From NCBI RefSeq assembly GCF_001005295.1, contig NZ_LBMK01000004.1:454697-506032 (forward strand): a DNA stretch of 51,336 bases, given 5' to 3'. This document shows, piece by piece, positions 19,538 to 26,518 of the stretch. The notes under the pieces were generated by a model. It was not told the DNA's origin. It saw only the letters and a program-made list of their open reading frames with translations, and searched no databases. The position numbers and the translations under genes were made by a program. This DNA is from Streptomyces yangpuensis. Its GTDB lineage: Bacteria; Actinomycetota; Actinomycetes; Streptomycetales; Streptomycetaceae. Each line of letters opens with the position of its first letter. The stretch's first letter is position 1.

Positions 19538-20158
19538 TTGCACCGTCGCACTGCGCTCTCCGTCTCCGCCGCCCTGCTCGTGGCGGCGCCCCTGCTGTCC
19601 GCCTGCTCGGGCGAGACCCGGCCCGGCACCGCGGCCGTCGTCGGCGGTGAACGGATCACCACCTCCGCGCTCCAGGCCCAGGTGAACGACGTCCGCACCG
19701 CCCAGAACCGGTCCGAGCAGGCCGCGACCCTCATCGCCAACACCCCGCAGCTGGAGAGGATCAAGCTCGGCAAGATGATCCAGCTGCGGGTGCTGGAGCG
19801 GGCGGCCGAGGACGCGGGCCTTTCCGTCACGACCAAGGAGATCGAGGACGCCCGCAGGGCGCAGGAGGGCGACAGGGGCGCGGCGGCGCTGGAGCAGATG
19901 GCCCTCCAGGCCCGCGTCCCGCTGGCGCCCGGGCAGATCGACGAGGACCTGCGCTTCCGGCTGCTGCTCGACAAGCTGAGCGAGCGCTTCGGCGAGGACC
20001 GGATCATCGAGCCGCTCACCAAGGCGTCGGACGCCCTCGACATCGAGGTGAACCCGCGCTACGGGGCCTGGGACGCCAAGCAGGTCGGCCTCGGCCCGGT
20101 GGAGACCCCCTGGATCACCCAGCGGACCCGGCCCGAGCAGCAACCCGCCGGAGCCTGA
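19538..20158 (+). CDS. SurA N-domain-like lipoprotein, TTG start
   Basis: A secreted lipoprotein of 206 residues. The signal peptide ends in lipobox LLSAC (residues ~18-22), so Cys is lipidated. The mature part (GGERITTSALQAQVNDV, VTTKEIEDARRAQ) is helical and resembles the N-terminal chaperone domain of SurA, but no PPIase domain follows. It may be an extracytoplasmic folding factor. The start is TTG at 19538, with CTGGAGG 7 nt upstream; no ATG or GTG fits the signal peptide. The gene lies 28 bp before mazG on the same strand, a pair that is conserved in Streptomyces as far as I recall. Confidence 0.85.
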   Translation: MHRRTALSVSAALLVAAPLLSACSGETRPGTAAVVGGERITTSALQAQVNDVRTAQNRSEQAATLIANTPQLERIKLGKMIQLRVLERAAEDAGLSVTTKEIEDARRAQEGDRGAAALEQMALQARVPLAPGQIDEDLRFRLLLDKLSERFGEDRIIEPLTKASDALDIEVNPRYGAWDAKQVGLGPVETPWITQRTRPEQQPAGA

Positions 20159-20186
20159 GGTCCTGCGGCGGAGGTAGGTTCGGAGG

Positions 20187-21239
20187 GTGACCGACCACTC
20201 CCAGCCCACCGTCCCGGCCGAGCCCACCGGCCGTATCGTCCTGCTGACCACCAGCCACCGGGTCGCCCCCGGGGTGCTGTCCTGGCCGGCGTGGCAGATC
20301 CTGCACGCCGCGGACCGGGTGCTGTGCGCCGACCCCGGCCACCCGCAGCTGCCGTACCTGCGGGAGGCGGGCGTCGCGGTCGAGCACACGGCCCCGGACG
20401 CGCACGCGCTGGTGGAGGCCTGCGCGGGCGGCCGTACGGTCGTGGTGCTCCCTGGCGGGGAGGGCGACCAGCGGCTCACCGACGGGCTGGCACGGCTGGC
20501 CGGCTCCGGCCGGGTCTCCATGCCCGACCTGGAGCTGCTCCCCGGTTCCTACGACCTGCCGGGCGCCCGCCTGCTCGACCTGGTCCAGGTCATGGACCGG
20601 GTCCGCCGCGAATGCCCGTGGACCTCCCGGCAGACCCACCGGGGCCTGGCCAAGTACGCGATCGAGGAGGCGTACGAGCTCGTCGAGGCGATCGAGGACG
20701 GGGACCGGGAGGAGCTGCGCGAGGAGCTCGGCGACGTCCTGCTCCAGGTGGTCTTCCACGCCCGGATCGCCGAGGAGGGCCTCCCGGACGGCGCCGAGGC
20801 GGAGGACGGTGACGAGGAGGACGCCGGCGAGGCGGCCCTCGGGGCGTTCTCCATCGACGACGTGGCGGGGGCCCTGGTGGAGAAGCTGATCCACCGGCAC
20901 CCGCACGTATTCGGCGACGCCGAGGCCGAGACCCCGGAGGACGTCCACGCGCACTGGCAGCGCACCAAGGCGGTGGAGAAGCGGCGGGAGTCCGTCACCG
21001 ACGGGATCCCGGTGGGCCAGCCGGGCCTGGCGCTCGCGGCCAAGCTCGCGGGCCGGGCCCGCGCGGGCGCGGTGGCCGTGGAGCTGCCGCGCGGCGACGG
21101 CATCGGGTACGAGCTGCTGGAGCTGGCGGCGCGCGCCGAGGCGCAGGGCGTCGACCCCGAGACCGCGCTGCGCGCGGCGGCCCGCGTCTACCGGGACGCG
21201 ATCCGGGCGGCCGAGGGCCTCGGGGCGCCCGCGCGGTAG
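20187..21239 (+). CDS. mazG: Nucleoside triphosphate pyrophosphohydrolase MazG
   Basis: Hydrolyses NTPs/dNTPs to NMP and PPi, a house-cleaning and stress role. The catalytic MazG domain starts at CPWTSRQTHRGLAKYAIEEAYELVEAI (about residues 145-171), where EEAYE and the later EELGD give the EExxE...ExxD metal-binding set. A second, degenerate helical half is seen near GVDPETALRAAARVYRDAI. The first ~125 residues (GRIVLLTTSHRVAPGVLSWPAW, HAADRVLCADPGH) look like a decayed tetrapyrrole-methylase/YabN-type domain, which is common in actinobacterial MazG. An acidic insert (AEAEDGDEEDAGEAA) follows the active site. The GTG start has both GGAGGT 11 nt upstream and a TAGGTT box 6 nt upstream. Confidence 0.92.
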   Translation: MTDHSQPTVPAEPTGRIVLLTTSHRVAPGVLSWPAWQILHAADRVLCADPGHPQLPYLREAGVAVEHTAPDAHALVEACAGGRTVVVLPGGEGDQRLTDGLARLAGSGRVSMPDLELLPGSYDLPGARLLDLVQVMDRVRRECPWTSRQTHRGLAKYAIEEAYELVEAIEDGDREELREELGDVLLQVVFHARIAEEGLPDGAEAEDGDEEDAGEAALGAFSIDDVAGALVEKLIHRHPHVFGDAEAETPEDVHAHWQRTKAVEKRRESVTDGIPVGQPGLALAAKLAGRARAGAVAVELPRGDGIGYELLELAARAEAQGVDPETALRAAARVYRDAIRAAEGLGAPAR

Positions 21240-21276
21240 CTTCCCCGGCCCCCCGGCCCCCCGGGCCCTCGTCCTC

Positions 21277-22497
21277 TCAGTACTCCTTCGGGGCGCGGGC
21301 GGAGGGGTTGTGCCAGTGCGGTGCCGGGCGGTTCAGGAACCATTCGCCGAAGCCCAGCGGACGGCCCGGCTGTTCGTGGCCGGGACCCCCGGCGGGTATG
21401 GAGTCGTGGAAGAGCCGGGCCGGGCGGGCGCCGAGTTCCTCCAGGAGACGCGCGGTCTCGTCGATGAACTGCGCCGGCCCGCTGAGGTAGACGTCCTGGT
21501 CGGGCCACAGGCCCCGGTTGCTCAGGGCCGTCGCGAGCCGGTCGGTGGCCTCGTTGCGGTGCCGGCCGGGGGCGGGCGTGATGTAGGTGACGTCGAGCCA
21601 CCCGCAGGAGGTGCCGTAGGCGTCGATGAGCGGGCGGTCGTAGAGGTGCGCGCCGTCCCGGGCCACCACGAAGAGCCGTACGTCCTGGTCGGGCGGCCGG
21701 TCCGCGAGTTCCTCCAGCAGGGCGCGGATCGGGGCCCAGCCGGTGCCGGCGGCGATCAGGCTGACCGGGCGGTCCGAGCGGCGGAAGGTCAGCTGCCCGC
21801 CCGCGGCGCCGAGCCTGAGGACCTCGCCGGGCTGCGTCTCGCGGACCAGGGCGGTGCTGAGCCGCCCGCGGTCGATCCGGCTGACGTGCAGGTCGACGGT
21901 GCCGTCGGGGCGAGGGGCGTTGCCGATGGAATACGTGCGCCAGGTGCGGGGGACCCGCTCGCTGCTCACGCTCGTGTACTGGCCGGGGAGATAGGGGAAG
22001 GGGGCGTGCGGCCGCAGGGTCAGCACGCCGATGTCCTGCCCGTACTGGAGGTGGCGTACGACCTCCGCGTCCCACCACGGCGGGTCCTCGCTCGCGTCGG
22101 CCCCGGCGAGCATCGCGTCGGCGATCACCTGGTAGGCCTCGGTCCAGGCCTTCTCCACCTGCGGGGTCCAGGCGTCGCCGGAGGTCGCGGCGAGTGCGGC
22201 GAGCAGGCTGGAGCCCACGACCGCGTAGTGCTCGGGGCGGACCAGGAACTTGCGGTGGTCGCGCCCGAGGCCGTGCAGGTAGGGGCGGATGCCGGCGTCG
22301 TCGTCGAGGCGGGAGACGACGTGGGTGAGCGCGGCGAAGAGCCGGTCCCGCTGGCGTTCCATGTCCTCGGAGGAGACCGGGAAGAGGTCACGGACTCCGG
22401 GGTTGTGCCAGAAGAGGTGTGAGTAGAAGAACTTGACCGCGTGTTCGGCCCTTCTCTCCACCACCGCGAAACTGCTTTTCAAGATCCTCACGTCCAC
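21277..22497 (-). CDS. Flavohemoprotein (globin-FAD-NAD(P)H reductase)
   Basis: A 406-residue Hmp-like nitric oxide dioxygenase/oxidoreductase. The globin part spans ~1-140: B10 Tyr25 in FFYSHLF and a candidate proximal His81 in GRDHRKF. The FAD domain has RTYSIGNAP, and the NAD(P) domain has LIAAGTGWAPIRALLEEL and VYLSGPAQFIDE. The C-terminal extension (FGEWFLNRPAPHWHNPSARAP) is unusual. The start is set at GTG 22497: a TACTTT -10 box ends exactly 7 nt before it, with TTGACC as -35 (19-nt spacer), so the mRNA is probably leaderless. An ATG at 22575 lies upstream of that promoter. A palindrome (22540-22556) sits just beyond the -35. Divergent from the P450. Confidence 0.88.
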   Translation of the reverse strand: MDVRILKSSFAVVERRAEHAVKFFYSHLFWHNPGVRDLFPVSSEDMERQRDRLFAALTHVVSRLDDDAGIRPYLHGLGRDHRKFLVRPEHYAVVGSSLLAALAATSGDAWTPQVEKAWTEAYQVIADAMLAGADASEDPPWWDAEVVRHLQYGQDIGVLTLRPHAPFPYLPGQYTSVSSERVPRTWRTYSIGNAPRPDGTVDLHVSRIDRGRLSTALVRETQPGEVLRLGAAGGQLTFRRSDRPVSLIAAGTGWAPIRALLEELADRPPDQDVRLFVVARDGAHLYDRPLIDAYGTSCGWLDVTYITPAPGRHRNEATDRLATALSNRGLWPDQDVYLSGPAQFIDETARLLEELGARPARLFHDSIPAGGPGHEQPGRPLGFGEWFLNRPAPHWHNPSARAPKEY

Positions 22498-22504
22498 ACA
22501 TCCG

Positions 22505-22535
22505 AAAGTAGGAGTGCCGGACGGTGCGAGGTCAA
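22505..22535 (-). promoter_or_regulatory. Promoter of the flavohemoprotein gene (leaderless)
   Basis: Read on the minus strand: -35 TTGACC (22535-22530), 19-nt spacer, -10 TACTTT (22510-22505), then 7 nt to the GTG at 22497. The distance predicts transcription starting at the start codon itself. Confidence 0.6.
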
Positions 22536-22539
22536 GCGT

Positions 22540-22556
22540 TGTCCGATCTGCGGACA
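22540..22556. promoter_or_regulatory. Operator-like palindrome TGTCCG-N5-CGGACA
   Basis: A perfect 6-bp inverted repeat with a 5-bp centre (ATCTG) lies directly upstream of the flavohemoprotein -35. A close relative, sharing GTTGTCCG-N5-CGGAC, lies in front of the MFS exporter at 5653-5670. The regulator is unknown. Confidence 0.55.
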
Positions 22557-22631
22557 GCCGCGACCAAGCAGTCATATCGGATGAGGGATCGGCGGGCCGC
22601 GGCCCGCGCGGGTCCGCCGGTGCGCGGCGGT

Positions 22632-22637
22632 TACTGT
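22632..22637 (+). promoter_or_regulatory. -10 box of the P450 gene (leaderless)
   Basis: TACTGT lies exactly 7 nt before the ATG at 22645, and no Shine-Dalgarno precedes the ATG, which suggests a leaderless transcript. No convincing -35 is visible. Confidence 0.5.
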
Positions 22638-22644
22638 CGGGGAC

Positions 22645-23922
22645 ATGCACGATCAGTCGTCCACTCCCTCCGTCGGCGCGGCGCCCGAACTCTTCACGTG
22701 GGAGTTCGCGACCGACCCCTATCCGGCCTACGCGTGGCTGCGCGAGAACGCCCCGGTGCACCGCACCCGGCTCCCCAGCGGGGTCGAGGCCTGGCTGGTC
22801 ACGCGCTACGCGGACGCCCGCCAGGCCCTCGCCGACCAGCGGCTCAGCAAGAATCCGGCGCACCACGCGGAGCCCGCGCACGCCAAGGGCAAGACCGGGA
22901 TCCCGGGGGAGCGCAAGGCGGAGCTGATGACGCATCTGCTGAACATCGACCCGCCGGACCACACCCGGCTGCGGCGCCTGGTGTCGAAGGCGTTCACCCC
23001 GCGCAGGGTCGCCGAGTTCACCCCGCGGGTGCAGGCGCTCACCGACCACCTGATCGACGCCTTCGCGGGGCGGGGTGAGGCGGACCTCATCCACGAGTTC
23101 GCCTTCCCGCTCCCCATCTACGCCATCTGCGAGATGCTCGGAGTACCGCGGGAGGACCAGGACGACTTCCGCGACTGGGCCGGCATGATGATCCGCCACG
23201 GCGGCGGGCCGCGCGGCGGGGTCGCCCGGTCGGTGAAGCAGATGCGGACCTACCTCGGTGAACTCATCCATCGCAAAAGGGATGATCTGGGCGACGACCT
23301 GATCTCCGACCTGATCCGGGCGAGCGACCACGGTGACCACCTGACGGAGGGCGAGGCCACCGCGATGGCCTTCATCCTGCTCTTCGCCGGCTTCGAGACC
23401 ACCGTGAACCTCATCGGCAACGGCGTCCACTCCCTCTTCATGAACCCCGTCCAGCGTGAGCGCCTGCAGGCCTCCCTGGCCGCCGGTGAGAGCGGACTGC
23501 TGGCCACCGGCGTGGAGGAACTCCTGCGCTACGACGGGCCCGTGGAGCTGGCGACGTGGCGCTTCGCCACCGAGCCGCTGACCCTCGGCGGCGAGCGGAT
23601 CGAGACCGGCGACCCGGTCCTGGTCGTCCTCGCGGCCGCCGACCGGGACCCCGCACGGTTCGCCGATCCGGACACCCTCGACCTCTCCCGGACCGACAAC
23701 CAGCATCTGGGGTACGGGCACGGCATCCACTACTGCCTGGGCGCGCCGCTCGCCCGGCTCGAAGGACAGACCGCCCTCGCGACCCTGCTGACCCGCCTGC
23801 CTGATCTGGAACTCGCCGTTCCGGCCCAAGACCTGCGCTGGCGTGGGGGGTTGATCATGCGAGGGCTACGTACTCTTCCCGTTCGCTTCACGGCTCAAAA
23901 CACTTCCTCAACATCTGATTAA
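22645..23922 (+). CDS. Cytochrome P450, CYP107-like
   Basis: A 425-residue bacterial class I P450 monooxygenase; it needs ferredoxin and reductase, and none are encoded beside it. The heme thiolate Cys364 lies in LGYGHGIHYCLG, where the usual leading Phe is Tyr. The I-helix oxygen-activation motif is AGFETT (Glu251, Thr252), the K-helix ExxR is EELLR, and the C-helix region is HTRLRRLVSKAFTPRR. Its place beside the tandem rpf genes matches my recollection of CYP107U1 in S. coelicolor (reported to affect sporulation); this assignment is from memory and synteny. The start ATG at 22645 fits a leaderless mRNA. The stop lies within a small inverted repeat (ATCTGA/TCAGAT, 23913-23931). Confidence 0.92.
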   Translation: MHDQSSTPSVGAAPELFTWEFATDPYPAYAWLRENAPVHRTRLPSGVEAWLVTRYADARQALADQRLSKNPAHHAEPAHAKGKTGIPGERKAELMTHLLNIDPPDHTRLRRLVSKAFTPRRVAEFTPRVQALTDHLIDAFAGRGEADLIHEFAFPLPIYAICEMLGVPREDQDDFRDWAGMMIRHGGGPRGGVARSVKQMRTYLGELIHRKRDDLGDDLISDLIRASDHGDHLTEGEATAMAFILLFAGFETTVNLIGNGVHSLFMNPVQRERLQASLAAGESGLLATGVEELLRYDGPVELATWRFATEPLTLGGERIETGDPVLVVLAAADRDPARFADPDTLDLSRTDNQHLGYGHGIHYCLGAPLARLEGQTALATLLTRLPDLELAVPAQDLRWRGGLIMRGLRTLPVRFTAQNTSSTSD

Positions 23923-23942
23923 AAGTCAGATTCCGCTTGAAC

Positions 23943-23972
23943 TTGTGACAATCGTTCGAAGGCCGCTAGGTT
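23943..23972 (+). promoter_or_regulatory. Putative promoter of the first rpf gene
   Basis: TTGTGA (23943-23948), 18-nt spacer, TAGGTT (23967-23972), about 38 bp before the ATG. The elements match a housekeeping sigma promoter moderately well. Confidence 0.5.
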
Positions 23973-24010
23973 CTGCCGTTACCAGGCTGTTATGCGAAAG
24001 GTGATCCCTC

Positions 24011-25057
24011 ATGCTCTCCGGGAACGGCCGTCACAGACGCCCCCGCCAGGTCCCCGCGCTGGTTGTCACAGCCGGAGTCACTGGCTCCGCACTGGCCATG
24101 CCGCTGCTGGCCGCCACCAGCGCGAGCGCTGCCGACACCGCCACATGGGACAAGGTTGCCGAGTGCGAGAGCGGCGGCTCGTGGAGCGCGAACTTCGGCA
24201 GTGGCGCTTACGGCGGGCTCCAGTTCACCCAGGAGGAATGGCAGAACGCCGGCGGTCTGGACTTCGCCGAGCGGGCCGACCTCGCGAGCCGCTCGCAGCA
24301 GATAGCCGTGGCCGAGCGCGTGCTGGCCTCCCAGGGCCCGCAGGCCTGGCCGCTGTGCGCGGCCTCGGCCGGACTGGACCAGCAGGGTCCGGCCGCCGTG
24401 GTCGACCCGGGTCTGCCGGGCAGCCCCCAGGCGGTCGGCCCCGCGCCGTCCCGCCCCGACGACGTCGTGCCCTCCGACAAGGGCGGCAGGAAGCCGACGG
24501 ACTTCGGGCTCTCGACCGAGGAGACCCCGAGCCCCACCGGCTCCCCCTTCCTCATTCCCGACGCGCCGTCCGTCGGACTGCCCGTCATGCCGGCGCCCGA
24601 CGTCCCGACGACGCCGCCGACCACCCCGACCGCGCCGGTCACCCCGGCCGACCCGACGACCCCGCCGGTCACTCCCGCCGACCCGACGGTTCCGGTCCTC
24701 CCGGCGGACCCGACAGCGCCCACGACCCCGCCGGGCAGCCCGAGTCCGTCCCCGGCGGACCCGGCGGCGCCCGCGGCGCCCGGGGCCACCCCGGCGGCCC
24801 CGTCCACCCCGGGTGCCACTCCTGCCGAGGGCAACGGCAAGCACCGTGGTGCGCCGTCCGCCGAGGAGGGCTCGCCGTCCGGTGCCGCGCCGGCCCCCGT
24901 CTACACGGTGCAGGCGGGCGACAGCCTGGCGACCATCGCGGTTGCCAAGGGCGTGAAGGGCGGCTGGAGCGGCCTCTACGCGGCCAATGAGCAGGTCATC
25001 GGCAATGACGCCAACCTGATCAAGCCTGGCCAGAATCTGGATCTAACCGTGCAATAA
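24011..25057 (+). CDS. Resuscitation-promoting factor with LysM domain (RpfC-like)
   Basis: A secreted muralytic enzyme that cleaves peptidoglycan and aids germination and growth. The signal peptide ends near ATSASA (about 40). The Rpf lysozyme-like domain (~44-120) has catalytic Glu53 in WDKVAECESGG and the fold marker YGGLQFTQEEW. A Pro/Thr-rich, low-complexity linker of ~150 residues carries repeated PADPT units, and a C-terminal LysM (~298-348, VYTVQAGDSLATIA) binds peptidoglycan. ATG at 24011 follows GAAAGGTGATCCCTC. The adjacent rpf suggests it corresponds to S. coelicolor rpfC; that name is from synteny, so no symbol is given. A nested hairpin follows the stop (25061-25132). Confidence 0.92.
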   Translation: MLSGNGRHRRPRQVPALVVTAGVTGSALAMPLLAATSASAADTATWDKVAECESGGSWSANFGSGAYGGLQFTQEEWQNAGGLDFAERADLASRSQQIAVAERVLASQGPQAWPLCAASAGLDQQGPAAVVDPGLPGSPQAVGPAPSRPDDVVPSDKGGRKPTDFGLSTEETPSPTGSPFLIPDAPSVGLPVMPAPDVPTTPPTTPTAPVTPADPTTPPVTPADPTVPVLPADPTAPTTPPGSPSPSPADPAAPAAPGATPAAPSTPGATPAEGNGKHRGAPSAEEGSPSGAAPAPVYTVQAGDSLATIAVAKGVKGGWSGLYAANEQVIGNDANLIKPGQNLDLTVQ

Positions 25058-25060
25058 GGG

Positions 25061-25132
25061 CAGTTGGTTCGTCCGGAAAGACCTGATTGTCTGTTTTCTG
25101 CAAGTGAGACATGTGTCTCTTCAGGTCAACTG
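25061..25132 (+). terminator. Nested hairpin after the first rpf gene
   Basis: Three nested inverted repeats: CAGTTG (25061-25066) with CAACTG (25127-25132); GACCTGA (25080-25086) with TCAGGTC (25121-25127); and GAGACA-TG-TGTCTC (25106-25119). It begins just after the stop codon. Terminator or 3' stabiliser is likely; there is no U-run. Confidence 0.5.
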
Positions 25133-25213
25133 GCGTGTCCCGCCCGGGGGCTTCCGCAAACCCCGTTCTCACCTGCGCAAACACCCCTGCGGAGAGCGCA
25201 AGTAGGGGCCGTT

Positions 25214-25247
25214 TCTCCCCGATGTTCCTCGTTGAACATCGGGGAGA
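25214..25247. promoter_or_regulatory. 34-bp palindrome overlapping the second rpf promoter
   Basis: Perfect 14-bp arms, TCTCCCCGATGTTC (25214-25227) and GAACATCGGGGAGA (25234-25247), around CTCGTT. The right arm overlaps the -35 TTGAAC. It could be an operator or a transcript-insulating hairpin; its perfection exceeds what either usually needs. Confidence 0.7.
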
Positions 25248-25261
25248 GACCTGTCTACCTT
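25232..25261 (+). promoter_or_regulatory. Putative promoter of the riboswitch-controlled rpf gene
   Basis: TTGAAC (25232-25237), 18-nt spacer, TACCTT (25256-25261). The predicted start (~25268) lies just upstream of the riboswitch fold. Confidence 0.55.
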
Positions 25262-25290
25262 CTGAGTCGCCCGCCACCGCGGGCTCCTTC

Positions 25291-25491
25291 GACCGCATCG
25301 CCGAATCCTGCCGGCGGACGGGGGGAACAGTCGTCGCGTCAAGCGCCGAAGGCAGGAGCGGGGGAACCAAGGTAGGTGCCGCGAGCGGCCGTTGGGAGAC
25401 GGCCGGGAAGCGGCTTGGGGTTAAGTGGTGCGCTAGGCCGCACCGCCGGGCACTCACAGGCCCGAACCCGACAGCTCACCTCGTAGGCGTC
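25291..25491 (+). promoter_or_regulatory. c-di-AMP riboswitch (ydaO-yuaA type)
   Basis: Conserved ydaO blocks occur in order: GCCGAATCC (~25300), GGGGGAAC (~25321) and a second GGGGGAACCAAGG (~25360), TTGGGGTTAAGT (25415-25426), a closed hairpin GGTGCG...CGCACC, then GGGC...CCCGAACCCGACAGCTCACCTC (ending ~25481) and GTAGGCGTC closing P1. By family knowledge it binds c-di-AMP and shuts off expression, tying cell-wall hydrolase synthesis to osmotic and growth signalling. Such a switch upstream of rpfA is reported in S. coelicolor. The boundaries are approximate; the expression platform probably lies between 25440 and the Shine-Dalgarno at 25495. Confidence 0.88.
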
Positions 25492-25507
25492 GGTGAGGAG
25501 AAACCTC

Positions 25508-26227
25508 ATGCTGCTTTCCGGCAAGGGCAAGCACCGTCGCGGTTCCAAGGCCGTTCGCATCGTCACGCTCGCCGGTGTCGCCGGTGTGGCTGTCGCCGCC
25601 CCCCTGATGACCGCGGGCGCCGCCAGCGCCGCCACCGCGTCCGAGTGGGACAAGGTCGCGCAGTGCGAGTCCGGTGGCAACTGGTCCATCAACACGGGCA
25701 ACGGCTACTACGGCGGACTGCAGTTCTCGTCCTCCACCTGGGCCGCGTTCGGCGGCAAGTCGTACGCCCCGCAGGCCAACCAGGCCTCGAAGGCGCAGCA
25801 GATAGCCGTGGCCGAGAAGGTCCTCAAGAAGCAGGGCAAGGGCGCGTGGCCGCACTGCGGCAAGGGCCTGTCGAACTCCTCGTACACCGGTGGCGGCTCC
25901 ACCGAGACCCCGGCCTCCACCAAGCCGAAGGCCGAGACGAAGAAGACCGAGAAGAAGGCCGAGACGAAGAAGACCGAGACCAAGGCCGCGCCGAAGAAGG
26001 AGACCAAGCGCGCCGAGGCCCCGACCACCCGCTCCGAGCGCACCGAGGCTCCGGCCGCGCCGAAGACCGGCAACGGCTCCTACGAGGTCAAGTCCGGCGA
26101 CACCCTGGGCACCATCGCCGAGGCCAACGGGGTCAAGGGCGGCTGGCAGCAGCTCTTCGAGCTGAACAAGGACATCGTGTCGGACGCCGACCTGATCTAC
26201 CCCGGCCAGAAGCTGAAGCTCAGCTGA
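25508..26227 (+). CDS. rpfA: Resuscitation-promoting factor with LysM domain (RpfA-like)
   Basis: A 239-residue secreted peptidoglycan hydrolase. The signal peptide ends at about AGAASA (41). The Rpf domain (~45-125) has Glu54 in WDKVAQCESGG and YYGGLQFSSSTW. The linker is Lys/Glu/Thr-rich (repeats of ETKKTEKKA type), unlike the Pro/Thr linker of its neighbour, and the C-terminal LysM (~195-239) reads YEVKSGDTLGTIA. ATG at 25508 has GAGGAG 8 nt upstream; a GTG at 25493 would add five residues but overlaps the Shine-Dalgarno. It is governed by the c-di-AMP riboswitch in its ~240-nt leader. A strong terminator follows at 26276. The symbol is by similarity and riboswitch context. Confidence 0.93.
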   Translation: MLLSGKGKHRRGSKAVRIVTLAGVAGVAVAAPLMTAGAASAATASEWDKVAQCESGGNWSINTGNGYYGGLQFSSSTWAAFGGKSYAPQANQASKAQQIAVAEKVLKKQGKGAWPHCGKGLSNSSYTGGGSTETPASTKPKAETKKTEKKAETKKTETKAAPKKETKRAEAPTTRSERTEAPAAPKTGNGSYEVKSGDTLGTIAEANGVKGGWQQLFELNKDIVSDADLIYPGQKLKLS

Positions 26228-26275
26228 ACGCCGCGGCAATAGCCGCAAAAGCGTACGCAAGACGCAGAATTCCCA

Positions 26276-26310
26276 CCGCCCGGCGCCCCTTCCCCCCACG
26301 CGCCGGGCGG
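26276..26310 (+). terminator. Hairpin terminator after the second rpf gene
   Basis: 11-bp perfect arms (CCGCCCGGCGC, 26276-26286; GCGCCGGGCGG, 26300-26310) with a 13-nt C-rich loop. Confidence 0.75.
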
Positions 26311-26518
26311 CGGTGTGTGCGGGCGCGTGGGCCCCTCCAAGGCCGATGATCAAGGGCCGTATGTCCCGGAAGAGGGGTATTCGGTCCCTTTTTCGTCCCA
26401 GGGGTCGGGCGGTCGGCCGGTCGAACCCCCGAAGCCGGTTAGGCTCTAGGCGGCAAGGCCATCCCACGGCCTGACACGCCACCGCACACCCAGCGTCACA
26501 TCCCAGAAGGAGATGCTC

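Noticed and set aside
17134..19650. 838-codon open frame on the plus strand
   Set aside because: Antisense to the YfhO-type gene. It is Gly/Arg/Gln-rich with no domain and no Shine-Dalgarno.
23913..23931. Terminator at the P450 stop codon
   Set aside because: The ATCTGA/TCAGAT arms are only 6 bp and AT-rich, too weak to call compared with other terminators here.
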